A stretch of 64,000 bases of DNA, taken from assembly GCA_034440615.1 (NCBI GenBank), contig JAOTOM010004317.1, positions 1-64,000 on the forward strand, read 5' to 3'. The notes beneath the pieces were generated by a model, which searched no databases, was not told where the DNA came from, and saw only the letters and a program-made list of their open reading frames with translations. A program made the position numbers and the translations under genes. Shown here piece by piece: positions 1 through 11,800 of this stretch (its first letter is position 1; each line of letters opens with the position of its first letter). The stretch is from Ashinkailepas kermadecensis (Eukaryota > Arthropoda > Thecostraca > Neolepadidae).

Positions 1-464
1 AGCCGGTGGCCAAACCGCGTCCTGTTTGGCAGTGGTGCCTGTGGTGTGATGAGTAGCTGACTAAGCTGTTGTGACCGGCGCGGCCGAGCCGACACCTCAC
101 CAGACGCCGACCTGCATTCGGTAGAGGCCGTCAGCCGCGGGCCGTTCGCCTGACGTTTGGTGCGGCCGGCCAAAGCCGTTCAGGTCAGGCTCGCATGTGG
201 CGCGTGCAGCAGGCAGATGACAGGATCTACCGAGAATGCCACATGGGGCGCAGGTTAGACTTCAGCGCGGATGACCTGCCGCGACGACGGTCGGCCACGG
301 TCAGAGGACGAAATTGGACACGTGACTCGGGTAGGAGGGCGGGCTCAGGTCAGGTGAACGAGGTCACATGGCGATGTCGGACAGCAGCCAGCTACGGCCG
401 TAAGACAGGTAGCCTAATCAGAGAGCAACTCAGTCCGTCTGCTTGGACGAAGTTGCCCGATCGA
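1..464. other. No recognised feature
   Basis: GC-rich unique-looking DNA. The short open frames lack any recognised motif. Confidence 0.6.
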
Positions 465-690
465 AATAGAGATGTCCTGGTGGGAGAGGATGAATAAGGT
501 CAGAGAGATGGGATGTTTTCATCACAGGATGGATGGCCCGGTCACAGACGAGATGTTCTGGTCCGAGGATAGATGATCCGGTCAGAGAAGAGGTGTTCTG
601 GTCAGAGGATAGATGACCCGGTCAGAGAAGAGACGATCCCCGCTGAGGACGGGTGAGCCGGACCAGAGACGAGATGACTCGGTCAGGGCA
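465..690. repeat. 40-bp degenerate tandem repeat
   Basis: About five units around GATGATCCGGTCAGAGAAGA followed by GGTGTTCTGGTCAGAGG. It lies 3' of the VGLL4 coding region. Confidence 0.75.
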
Positions 691-2171
691 TCGGCTGGAG
701 CTGGGTGCATGCCACCGCCTCGTGTTTTGGGCGAGTTCCACGCCTTCGTTGTATTTACCTGCCTCTGGCGTGCTCGGCCAGCGCCAAAACATAAACAGAA
801 CGTCGGCCGGTGGGCCCGGAGGCCGTCAGCTTCGTAACGACAGCGTAACGAAGGCGTAGCCGCTGTGGGAGCAGACCGTCACGGGTATGGCGCACGTTTA
901 ATGCAAGAGGGACTTCAGGGATATATATGCGAAAACACCACAGTGAACACTATCATCAGGAACAGCTTCGCATCAAACAGGGTCGTGCTTGCACGAAACA
1001 CGGGCGGCAGGCAATATACATCAGAGCAATATAGATGGGAGACAGTGCGCCGATTACCAGTGTATCAAGGGAGCAGTGGACACGGCTGGCGCTGAGCGAC
1101 GGCATTACTGTCATTCTAAGCGACAGCATGTGCCAACACGGATAGCCAAAGCATGTGTTCGCCAGCCCGCTGCGATAATTGGGGCGTTTTCAGTGACTTC
1201 ACCCTGTTGGCTGCTTGCGTACGCCTGCCCCTCCCCACTAAGCTACATAACTTACACTAGCGCACACCCCGGCAACTGTACCGCCACCAAGAAGAATTTC
1301 CAGCGCCTATAAATAACCTGCAATAAAGAAATGAAACAGCGCAATAGAAGTTGGATTGAGTTTGCTACGAAGAGAACCAGCAATCTGCGACGCACACGAA
1401 CGAATCCGAACAAGAAACGTCACTATTCATCAATGCTTTTGTTTTATTGTATAATTTACGTGGAAAAACATCATTAACTTGCCCTCGATTTCTCAGTACG
1501 CTTCCATTCCTTGACCTAATGCCTTCCCTTGTCCTTGTTGCAGTATATTGAGCCGGCGCCGACTGGCTGCAGTGCTGCGACTTCCCTAATCCCTACGTCC
1601 TTTGCCATTCGACCAACTGAGATTTCTTCACTTCTATTATGTACCATAACGTCCACCAGCTGCGTAAATAAGCACAATTCTGTGGAGCGGGTCGTGTCGT
1701 GTCGTCGGCTTCTGAGGCACGTCTGTGGGCGGGGACGAGGTCGCTTCACCACGCCTGTCGCGTGGCCGTGTGTAGCTCGCCGCCACTTGAGGCCGGTAAT
1801 TGTGCGGGGCCGGCGGCGATTGCGGCTAATTATGCCCGCCGACTGTGACGGTTATTACGGCTCGGCGGGCTGTTGTAGTTGGCCGTCGGCTGTTTGTTTG
1901 AGTATTTCCGTGGTGACGACGCGCCGCAGTGGTTGGATCAGGTAGCCGGGCGCAGTTTGCCAGGTGTCGTGCCTTCTGCTGTCGCCGACTTACTGCCTAC
2001 TTCCACCGGTGGCCAGCGGTGGAAAAACAGAAAAACAATCCGGTTGGAAAAACGGCTGTGGCCCTAGATCGAAACCCCCCCCCAGTGCCACATAAAGAAT
2101 GTGGCACTTCATTTTTAATGCAGTGAATTTTATGTTAATTTTCATAAGTAAAAAGGAGATGAGGGATACTT
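691..2171. other. No recognised feature
   Basis: Mixed-composition DNA. On the VGLL4 strand an AATAAA complement (TTTATT) occurs near 1442, one of several possible distant poly(A) signals, with no strong support. Confidence 0.5.
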
Positions 2172-2184
2172 TTCCTTGTTGTGT

Positions 2185-2238
2185 TGGTTGGTTATTTGGG
2201 CTTAAGGGCGCATCGACTGCGTTGGTCATACACGCCCA
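2185..2238 (-). mobile_element. Ultra-short SINE-tail element (54 bp) with 13-bp duplication
   Basis: The core reads on the plus strand TGGTTGGTTATTTGGGCTTA then GGGCGCATCGACTGCG..GGTCAT..CGCCC. It is flanked by perfect copies of TTCCTTGTTGTGT (2172-2184 and 2239-2251). The strand is given as that of the related SINE tail. Confidence 0.88.
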
Positions 2239-2251
2239 TTCCTTGTTGTGT

Positions 2252-3840
2252 AATTTACGTCATGAATTAGCATGTTTTTATATATTTTTACGCCCGTTGG
2301 TAATAAAGTAGCAAGTTGCGACCAGCATGTGGATTTTGTCAATACCTAGGTTTATTGACAATATTATTTATAGATATTCTCTAACGATTCCGGGAAGAAA
2401 GATGCAACTTTTGAATGTTTACTTAATTATAGAAGAGTCGAACTTTTCTACTTTCAATTTTAATTTTGAAGCTATGCTTCCATTGGTTTTTCCTTCCTGG
2501 GACAAAACAAAACTTACAATTTCCAAAATCGTCTACAAATTTGGCACAAGCACCAATGAAGTTACATTGACGTCTATGTGACACTAATGACGACATTTTC
2601 GCCACAGGGCAACGGCTTTTGGTGATGGTGATCCGGCCCACCGCTACTCCCCTCATCCCATACACTTTCCTTCAATAGCTGTGCTGTGCTGTGGTGCGGC
2701 GCCAAAAAGTCGCATCTCCAGCATTCAGAAAACATCAAGTTTGAAATCCTGCAACGCACACATGATCGGCGCATGCTCGTCGCTATTCAATCAGGGACCC
2801 TCCTTAGCGATCCGGGGCCTGCTCTGTCGGACCGGAGGCCCTCTTTCAACAGCTTGGGCACCTCCATCAGGCCACGGGCCCTTGTAGGGCAGCCACATCC
2901 GTCTGCCCAAGAACACTTTCTGACAGCCCGAGGTCCCGTCCGGCGGTATGCCCCCCTCAGTCGTCTCAAGGCCCATTTCCGACAAGCCGGATGCCGTTTT
3001 TCAAAACTGTAGGCCCTCTCCTTCAGGACAGGGGCCATTTCTTTGGCTTGGGCCTCGCCGTCAACTCAGGGGCCTTTCATATTGGCTCCGGGCCCTCTCA
3101 GTCAGCCCTTGCCCTTCCAACGACCCGAGGCCCCTCCGTCGACATGGAGGCCCTTCATGTTGTTCCAGCCCGGGCCCTCGATATCTTCCCAAGGGCACTC
3201 CGTTGACTTCCGTCAGCCGGTTCAGAGGCCCTTCACAGGGTCCAGGGTGCTCTTGCTGGTCCCCTGCACCGACGCCTTCAGGGCTCTTGCGGCCTCTCAG
3301 TACGGTCGCCTGGGGGGCCCCTTGGACCACCAGGTGGGTGGCTGCTCCCGGCGCCACAGGGCAATGCCACTGAAATGACGTGGGTTTTGAGAAGACAAAA
3401 ATGTTGCATCCACAACAGTTGATATTGCAGGTGCAATGTTTATCTGCAACATGCGTTCTCCACGCAAGCCTGTGGGCCTCCTGTTGCCTAAAATCGAAAA
3501 CACAGTGTATCACTTGGTGTCACTTTTGATGTAGACTACGTCACGTAGACAGTTTCTGAGCCCGGATTCATTCATGTGAAGGACATAGCCACTCATCCAT
3601 GAGCGGAGATAATTGAACATATCTAATGACGATTAATGCCGTGTGAAAAAAAAATCCGTTTCCGGTGGATCGTCAAAAAGCCGGTTCCGAAAAGCCGTCA
3701 CAGTTGTCTCCAACATGATCTTTTTGCGCTCGCCACGATCTCGACCAGATTGAAACGCTGCGGTCGCACTCTGGCTAGACGAACGAGTTTCGTTCAATGC
3801 AGTGTGGTGGTGGTGTGGGTGGGTGGGGGGGGGGGGGGTG
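2252..3840. other. Mostly unique DNA with a diverged GGCCC-rich block
   Basis: At 2800-3260 GGCCC-type words recur every 30-45 bp, suggesting a very old tandem array. TTTATT at 2351-2356 could be a distant poly(A) signal for VGLL4. A GTGGGTGG run with a long G homopolymer lies at 3802-3840. Confidence 0.45.
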
Positions 3841-3849
3841 AACCGCAAC

Positions 3850-4150
3850 ACCTACCGACTCAGTAACACTCGCCCCTGTCTCCGTCGGCGGATCTGTTCG
3901 GCTGGACGCGAGCGGACGCTGGGGCGGCCAGGTCGTGTCGCCGCCGGCGCGGCGGCGGCGCGGCCTCTGCGGCCGTCCAAGGCCGACCGTGTGGCGCCAG
4001 GTGGCCGCGGCTTATCCGTCCATCGGCCGCCGGCACGCTCGGCCGCCGCCGGAAGCGGGCGCGTCCAGTCCGGCGTGGCTGTGCCGCCGTGGCTGTGTGA
4101 CCGGCCGCGGCCGGCCCACACACCTGGTCTGGTCTGCAGTCGGCCGTCCG
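3850..4150. other. CpG-dense block
   Basis: Very GC- and CpG-rich DNA downstream of the VGLL4 stop. Open frames occur on both strands without recognisable motifs. Confidence 0.5.
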
Positions 4151-4410
4151 GTCAGCAGTCGGCCCCGGCGTCGGTCTGGGGTGTCGTCAGGTGTGCTCTG
4201 GTGTCCGGTGTCGGTCTGGGGTGTGTCGTCAGGTGTGATCTGGTGTTCAGTCCCGGCGTCGGTCTGGGGTGTCGTCAGGTGTGCTCGGGTGTCCGGTGTC
4301 GTCAGGTGTGCTCGGGTGTCCGGTGTCCGTCTGGGGTGTGTCGTCGGGTGTGCTCTGGTGTCGGTCTGGGTGTCGTCAGGTGTGCTCCGGTGTCCAGTCC
4401 CGGTCTCCGC
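4150..4410. repeat. GTCGGTCTGGGGTGTCGTCAGG-type tandem repeat
   Basis: About six diverged units of 35-48 bp built of CTGGGGTGTCGTCAGGTGTG and CTCTGGTGTCCGGT. Confidence 0.8.
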
Positions 4411-4699
4411 ATATGTACAAAATTCAGGGCACGTAACCCGATTTAACCATCGTTGGTTTCAGTATCGGGCCAGCTTCCTCACCTGCGGTGCACGTCCAAT
4501 GGTACGATCACTGTCTGGCGCACAGCACGAGCCTTGAGGCGCCGACATGACACATGGCTCGGTCAATCACTCACGGGCCGAGCCCTGAGGCGTCGATTGC
4601 CGGCCGGGCAGTCGACAGGACGTAGCGGGACCAGCACACAGCGCGGCCAGTCAGTCAGCTTTGTATTTACAGTATACAGGCAATGGATGAGGACTTCTG

Positions 4700-5764
4700 G
4701 TAAATCTTAACAAAACAGCTCCCCGAGTGTCGGCGCCGGAGCTTGGACTTGCCAGTCGCCACAGCGGAGGGTTGTGCCTCCGGTGATGCGAGCGTCACAG
4801 TCGCGCCGAAACAGAGAGCGACACGCCGCGTGACGCCGCGTGACGCCGGGAACGCAGACGGCGCCGACGCGACGCCGTGCCCTTGGGGCGCGCTCTCCAA
4901 CGTGTGACTATCTGGCGGGCAAGCGAGGCTGCCGCGGTCGACACAGAGCCGCTGCTGAACAGAACACGCGTACGACAGACGGCGGCGGTAGCGTGCGGGC
5001 GCGGCCACAGCCGGCCAGCCACACTGCGCCAAACCCAATAACAAAATACAAAACAACGTGTCTCTGCCATCACAGATTATTGTACTGTACAAAATAACCG
5101 CCGTCGGTCGGAGCCCTACAAGCACACCTACATCCCAGCGGCGGGCGAGCGCGCGCCGGTGCCCCGCCCACTTCCTGATTGTTGCACGGCGGCGGTGACT
5201 CTGCCGCCGGCTGACGCGGCTGACGGCCGCACGGCCGCCTCCAATGAGCGGCCCGCGCGGGGCTGGCACTGGCGCCGGCTCGGGCGCCGTCGCGAAAGCG
5301 AAACAAAGCGCAACGCGCCACACACAAACCTCCACGGCGGGGAGCACGGAGTGGCGCGCTGCCCGCGCGCGCCTGCTGCGTCTGTTGGCGGGCCACGCCA
5401 GCTCCCGCCCGAAGGGTGTTCACGTCACCGCCGTTGCCACGTGAAGACGCCCCGAACACCGACTGCTGCGCTCCCGGCCACCGACGCACCGACTCGTCCG
5501 GGTCGCAGACACACGCACACACACGCACATGAACACACACGCACACACATGAACGCACCCGACCGACGACCGACAGCGTGAGTCCATTGCGGTGCCGGGC
5601 GCTGACTACAGTACGGTGTGCCACCCCGCTGCCGATCGGCGGACGTCCGCGTCGCGCGCCACTGTTGGTGACGTCACCGCTGTACCGATACGTGTGTGAC
5701 GTCACTACGTCTGTCGGCCGGCGCGGCGGTGCGGCGGCGGCATGGAGAGTGGAGCGTGCGGCGT
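4700..5764. other. CpG-dense DNA directly 3' of the VGLL4 stop
   Basis: This stretch probably includes the start of the VGLL4 3' UTR. It holds a CA-rich microsatellite at 5505-5560. No other gene is recognised. Confidence 0.45.
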
Positions 5765-5868
5765 TCATGTCACCAGCGGCAAAACCTTGGACACCTGGTC
5801 GCTGGCCTGGTCTTGCTCCTGCAGCTTCACCCACGTGTCTCCCAGCGCCTTGGCGAAGTGATCGTCCA
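5765..5868 (-). CDS. VGLL4: VGLL4 terminal coding exon (second Tondu motif, stop)
   Basis: This exon is 104 nt: two bases completing Val223, 33 codons and TGA. The acceptor is CCATTGCCCACAG|TG. It encodes VDDHFAKALGDTW, identical to the second TDU motif of vertebrate VGLL4 as remembered, then a short tail (VKLQEQDQASDQVSKVLPLVT). The vertebrate C-terminal Ser-rich tail is absent, so the protein ends 21 residues after the TDU. The following 1.9 kb on the minus strand is CpG-dense and presumably starts the 3' UTR; no convincing nearby AATAAA was seen. Confidence 0.95.
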
Positions 5869-8800
5869 CTGTGGGCAATGGAGCAGTCGTCAGCACCACC
5901 AAGCATTGCCTGGGGAACCACTCAGGACGGATATTGTCGTCGCAACACCAAATGTACTGGTGTTCTCCCACCTATTATCCGAACAGTGAAAAATCAACGG
6001 GCACAAACAGAAATGAGTGAACACACACACACGTGCACACACGCACACGCACGCCGACACCCACAGGCAGATTAACGGGCGTCCACAGAGACGAACGGAC
6101 ACCAAAAGACAGATACAGAGATGAACCAAGACGCCACCGAACACGAACCGGCACCCACTGCACGAATGGATACCCTGAGAAACAGTCACTGCTGAGCACC
6201 GACAAAACGCTTCTGAAACGAGCAGAGCCAGCACCGAAACATACATCCAAAGACAGGAAAGAGCAACAAGCAGCGACGTGGTTTATCAAAACGACGGTGC
6301 GTCCAATGAACAGCCACCAAAGGCCCCCAGCAGCTGGAGAGCAGCCGTGAGCTCCAGCTCCAGTGTCAGTGTCATCATACCCGTCGAGGACGAACTGGCA
6401 CAACTGATCGTCGCCGAACCTATTCTAGTCTGGAGCGCGCGAACATTGGCATGCACGGATTTGGATATCCTTGGGCTCGGGAGAGAGACAGAGAGAAATG
6501 TGCCGCATGCATCCTACCAGGACGCGCCCCTCCCCACACACATACACAGACACAAGCAAACACACTCGGGCAGCTGTCTGGGTTTTAAACGAGCTCGGCG
6601 TTTTATGATATCGATATGATATCGATATCACTTGGAGGCTCCTCGTGCATTATCAATGCGGATTCCCAGCATTGAAGTCAATCCCATGGTATCCTATGTT
6701 AAGCCCAGAAAGCCCAGAGGAAAAGTCGGCAATTGGGTGGAAAGTGGCCTATCCAAAAGTGTTGAAAGCGGCCCCCACGTTGCACCTGCATGCAACGCAG
6801 AACAATATAAGCCAGTTCGTGTTCAAATCCATTCCAGTCCTCAATACGAAACAAAAATACAGCGAATAAATCACCTCGGTGTGCAGCAAGCGCACACAAA
6901 TCGCTCGACTTGCCAGGTGGTATCGCCTGAAATGTATGCCCAGCCAGCATGCTGGCAGCGAGCGGTTTTGCATGACTTGTGATGGCGCATGATGTCGGCA
7001 TTCACGTCGCCGTTGTGGTGGGGGTAGGGGAGGGGGTGCGTGACGAGCTCGGCTCGGATCCACCGATACACTGTTCGGCCAGCACGGACTGCTGCACCGA
7101 ACACACCCGACCCGCTCTCGGAGCACAGCCAGTTCGACACACGAGTGACCCGTTGTACAGGCCGGTCACGTGAGCTACCGTACCGTTCCATTCGACACTT
7201 TTTATTGTCAAGCAGACTTGGGGGGGGGGTTAGGGGCGCATCGACTGCAGTGGTCATGCAGCGTCAAGCAGACTTAATACTCTTCAGGATCGAAGGGGTC
7301 TTTTAAGTCGACAGGTCAGGCCTCTTCTATGTGTTGGCCACCGAGTACCTATTATGCTACTTCTCATAAATGTCTTCTCCAACTATCTACTCATGACAAT
7401 GGGTCCCTGCCAAAACTGTCGAGTATCTTACATTGTGTTGTCTTTCGAGGCTGAGTTTCAAAGCTAGCCGTTCAGACATCAAGAACCGCTGACTCCTGTA
7501 TCAAACGACTGCAATGAATGTGGATGCAATGGCGGCGACCGAATCTTAATTTGACACTGGTGATTGTCCCTGAAACTGCCGACCACAAACGTGCTCAACT
7601 GGCACCACCACTTCTTTCTCCGCGAAAATGAATTATTTATTGGCTTGTCAGATCACTTTTAATGCCAACACAGTGTCAGACTTGGTTTGCGCCTACCGCC
7701 GTGGCCAGGTTACTTAATTCGCATACTAAGCTTCGGCGATTTGCTTAGTTGGTATCATGCCTTGGTTAAACATCCACACGTCGACAACCCTCAATGAATC
7801 ATGAGCCATTTGCTTGATGAAACGTGCTGTACATTATTTTGGGTAACGTAGTGCTATCGCCAACGATGGGCATAAGACTGTACTTTCAAAGCTACTAAGG
7901 AAGTACAAGTTATGAATGGCAAGTGGACATGAAATATGCAGTGTTTTGGAAACCAAATGAACTAACACAACGAAAATAACTTTACCGTATGTAGGCGTGG
8001 TGTTTTAGGGCAGTTCCCAAAGCGTTGGAAAGTGCAGTTATCTGTCGGACACCTTTACAAGTGCCGCAGGGAACTTTCAACATGAACACAACTTTTGGAA
8101 CTATCACTGGTGGGCAGAAGTAAGACATCAACCGCCCCATTACTGCCAATCAACTTGGTTTTGGTTGTGCTAGCGTTGCCTCTGTGGGACATGTAATTCT
8201 ACGAAACTTAACATGAAGCTGAACAAATATTGTACAGGTTGCTTCGCTGGTTATTGGGGTTTAGGGACGCATCGACTGCGTGGTCATGCAGCGCCCTATT
8301 GTACAGGCCCTCGACATGATATTGTCACTCGATATATTATATTTCATTGACAAACTCGTGCACCCCGTGTCTGTTGCATGCATACCAGATGAAACGAGCG
8401 ACTTTTAAGCCTGGCGAGCCCACGATAGGAACGTTGCAGCACTGTTCATCGCTCGCGGTATATGTGAAGCAAGAGCGCAACAGTAACCTTCTATCCACTG
8501 GTGATGGACAAATTCAGTCATTTGTCTTTACCAGTAGAATACCGCCGAGTGGTAAACAATAAAGAAATGTAGAATATATTAGACCTTTCCGAAGATGAAT
8601 GTATGAAACAGCAGTCCAATTGGGATCAATAAGATATGGGCATGAGGAGCGCCATTTGTTTTTCAGTTTCGTCAGTACGAAAAACGTTCATTGCTCACGG
8701 TGTATTTTGATTTGGAACACACAGCGACGTTGCCGAAGTGGTTTAAGCGAACCTGAATCGGGCTTCGCTATGCTGACGAATTCGGTAATAACACGGATCA

Positions 8801-11800
8801 TACCTAGCTCACAAATCCGGATGGCAAGGCATAACGCTTTGTTGCGCCTGTATTCTACGAATATTTCGGTATGTGCAAGTCATGGAGGTTGATAGGGTCA
8901 CTAAATTGTCGAGCAGCCAGTGTTTAAGAAAATAACTGCGCACGGTAAAATGTCATACGTGAGCACACAAGAGCCACAAGAAAGCACAATAAAGGTAGCG
9001 AACTACATCAAATGATAGTTCAGTGACTGCCGCCAGTGTTGTAAAGATGCACAAGGTGGACTACCAGGTGGAGATGTAGAAGATGTTGAAAATAATTGTG
9101 CTCATTGTTAAACACCCCGGGCCGTCTCCAAAGAAACGTCTTGCCGAAATCCACTGAAGAGCGGCCGTGGTTTTCATCGGGATAAAACAAAGCTAGTTGG
9201 AAAACCATCAGGGCTGGAACTTTGCTCAAATGACTGTGGTGCTCAGGTAGTTTCAAAATCGGTTGATGTACTGTACGACAACAAGCTCAGGATATAAAAA
9301 TCATAGATTCGAGCCCCCAATACATGAACAATTTCACTCGTGCATAATGCAATCACCGAAGTGGCGTTGCAATGCCACGAACGTCATGCTGAACTGTCGG
9401 GACTTGATCCGCATACGCTGCTTCCACTGACCTGACATGCCCGTGACGTCATTCGCCTGAGCTTGGGGCGGAGACGGCGTGCTGCTCTTGAAGATGGACG
9501 CGTAATGCGTACCGAGAGAGCGCCGGAAGTGTTCGTCTATTACCGGGTCACACACACCGCGAAAATCTGAAAACACAGGCGTCATCAGCATGACTTGCGC
9601 TGCTACTGCTGCTCCACACTACGTCACCAATGGTGAGTCGCCATCCCCCCCCACCTCCGCCGGTCCTGCCGCTGCTGCTCCACACCACGTCACCAATGGT
9701 GAGCCGCCGCCACCCCCCACCGCCGCCGGTCCTGCCGCTGCTGCTCCACACCACGCCACCAATGGTGAGTCGCCCCCCACCCCACCTCCGCCGGTCCTGC
9801 CGCTGCTGCTCCACACCACGCCACCAATGGTGAGTCGCCCCCCACCCCACCTCCGCCGGTCCTGCCGCTGCTGCTCCACACCACGCCACCAGTGGTGAGC
9901 CCCGATCGCCGCCCCCCACCTCCGTCGGGATACGCGACCGACAATCTACCGGCGGGTTATCGGCGCTCAGAGGCAGACGCCGTTGGACATCCGACTACAA
10001 ACGGTCATCCGCCGGCCATGTTGGAGATGTTTTATGGCTCGGATCTGGGCAAGGCCGCCCAGACGGAGTGGTGGGGATGGGGCGGACGAGACTGGCAGCG
10101 AGCAGGAGACTGGCGATCGGCGACCACAGTGTGCATGGCGTGCGGCAGCGGGGCCACGCGTGTCAGGACATCTGCCAACTGGGGACGGTATGTTCGCTGG
10201 AAGGTAGCCCGACAGCGGGGCGGCACGTGTCGGTGGTGGTTGTGACCTTACGACGAACTCAGCAGCTGAGGGCATATGGCGTCGCCTGCCTTTCACCCTG
10301 GCAGGAAGAGCGGGTACCGCGGGGAATCGAACTCAGTACCTCTGGCCTGCCAGATGCTCAGATAACCACTGAGCTACCAAGGCCCCGGCAGCACGTGTCA
10401 AGACATCTGCCAACTGGGTACGGTATCTTCGCTGAAAGGTAGCCGACATATACATCGCGTGCTGTATGTCTCATCGTCTACCGGGTATGCAATCCGCAAA
10501 CACCCCCACGGGACTTGTATCACCAAGAGCTCTACAAACAGCACATATTCAAACAAGCACACCTTGCTACTACTTGTTACTTACTACTTGTGTGTACTTG
10601 CTACACTCACCGAATATCGGTGCAGCATTTTGAGCGTCAGAACCACTTCCTGTTCGGCTTAACGAGCCAAGCCGAAACCCGGAGCTTCCATAAAGTAGGC
10701 TGTCGGACAGCCACTTCAGAATTACACCACTATTAATGACGCGACAATCAAGCCGGCAAACATTTGTCACGATGTAGTCGCCAGCATTCGTTAATTTGAG
10801 CGTGAATGCATTCACAGGACTTCTGCGTCGGATAAAGCTGGAAGGTAATTAAATGAATGTGAAGTATTTTTGCAGCATTCAGTGCCAAATTTCAGAAATC
10901 TTGTTAGGGTGCCACCCCTCCTCCCATAAAATGATCAGCGATGAAGCTACCAGTCGATGCATTCGTGTGTCTTCTGGTGCTACTACACGGAGGCACTATT
11001 TCATCCAACACGCGTGTGTTTCAGACCGCAAAGGTATAATACCAATGTCCTAACGCCGTCGACTCGCCCAGCTGTGTGCTCCGGAGATCTGCGATACCCC
11101 CTCCGATCTCGGAGGCGAATCTCCCATCAGATGGTACCGAATCTCCCATCAGATGGTGCCGAATCTCCCATCGGCGAATCTCCCATCAGATGGTGCCGCC
11201 GCACCGAACATGGCCGGACCCAGGAGATGAATCTCTCTCTCATCAGACGGCACCACCGCCCGGACACAGCCAGTGCTCTGGAGATAAACTTATCATTAGA
11301 CGGACCGCCTCCCGGACATGGCCGTGGCCCGGCAGATGAATCTCTCCGATCAGACGGACCCGGTCGAGGCCCAGGAGATGAACCCCTCTGACCAGACGGA
11401 CCCGGCCGCCGGACACAGCCGGCTGGGACACGACGGGGGACACGGTCGGCGAGAGCACCGCCCACCGGCGGGATTAGGCCGGCACGTCACTGTCGCACGG
11501 CTCCAAGCCGTTCGACACGCGCCAGATTGGACTTCAGTCGGCGCTGAGACGTACAAATTGGAGAGGCGACGACAGGTCACGCCGGCCGGCGCCGACACGT
11601 ACGGAACCCGTCGGACGGCCAGACGACGGCCGGCCCCGCCGACCTCTCGGGGGAGTCGCGCGCCGGGCGGGCGGGCGGCGCTCCTCGTTATCCAGCACGC
11701 TTGTTTATAATTGTTCCGAGCACCTGGCTTAATCACGCGCTACGCAGCTACCAGCGTGGAATCACTGCGGCAGTTGTGGACGGAGTAATTGGCATGAGAG

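Noticed and set aside
2351..2356. AATAAA on the VGLL4 strand as its poly(A) signal
   Set aside because: It is 3.4 kb past the stop, and similar signals occur elsewhere (near 1442); no choice can be made from sequence.
5868..5900. DDCSIAHSG reading, similar to a vertebrate VGLL4 peptide (CPIAHSG)
   Set aside because: It lies in the wrong frame across the exon 5 acceptor; the true frame is VDDHFAKALGDTW.
8732..8748. tRNA-Leu/Ser-like D-arm sequence
   Set aside because: No B box or pairing arms at the proper distance.
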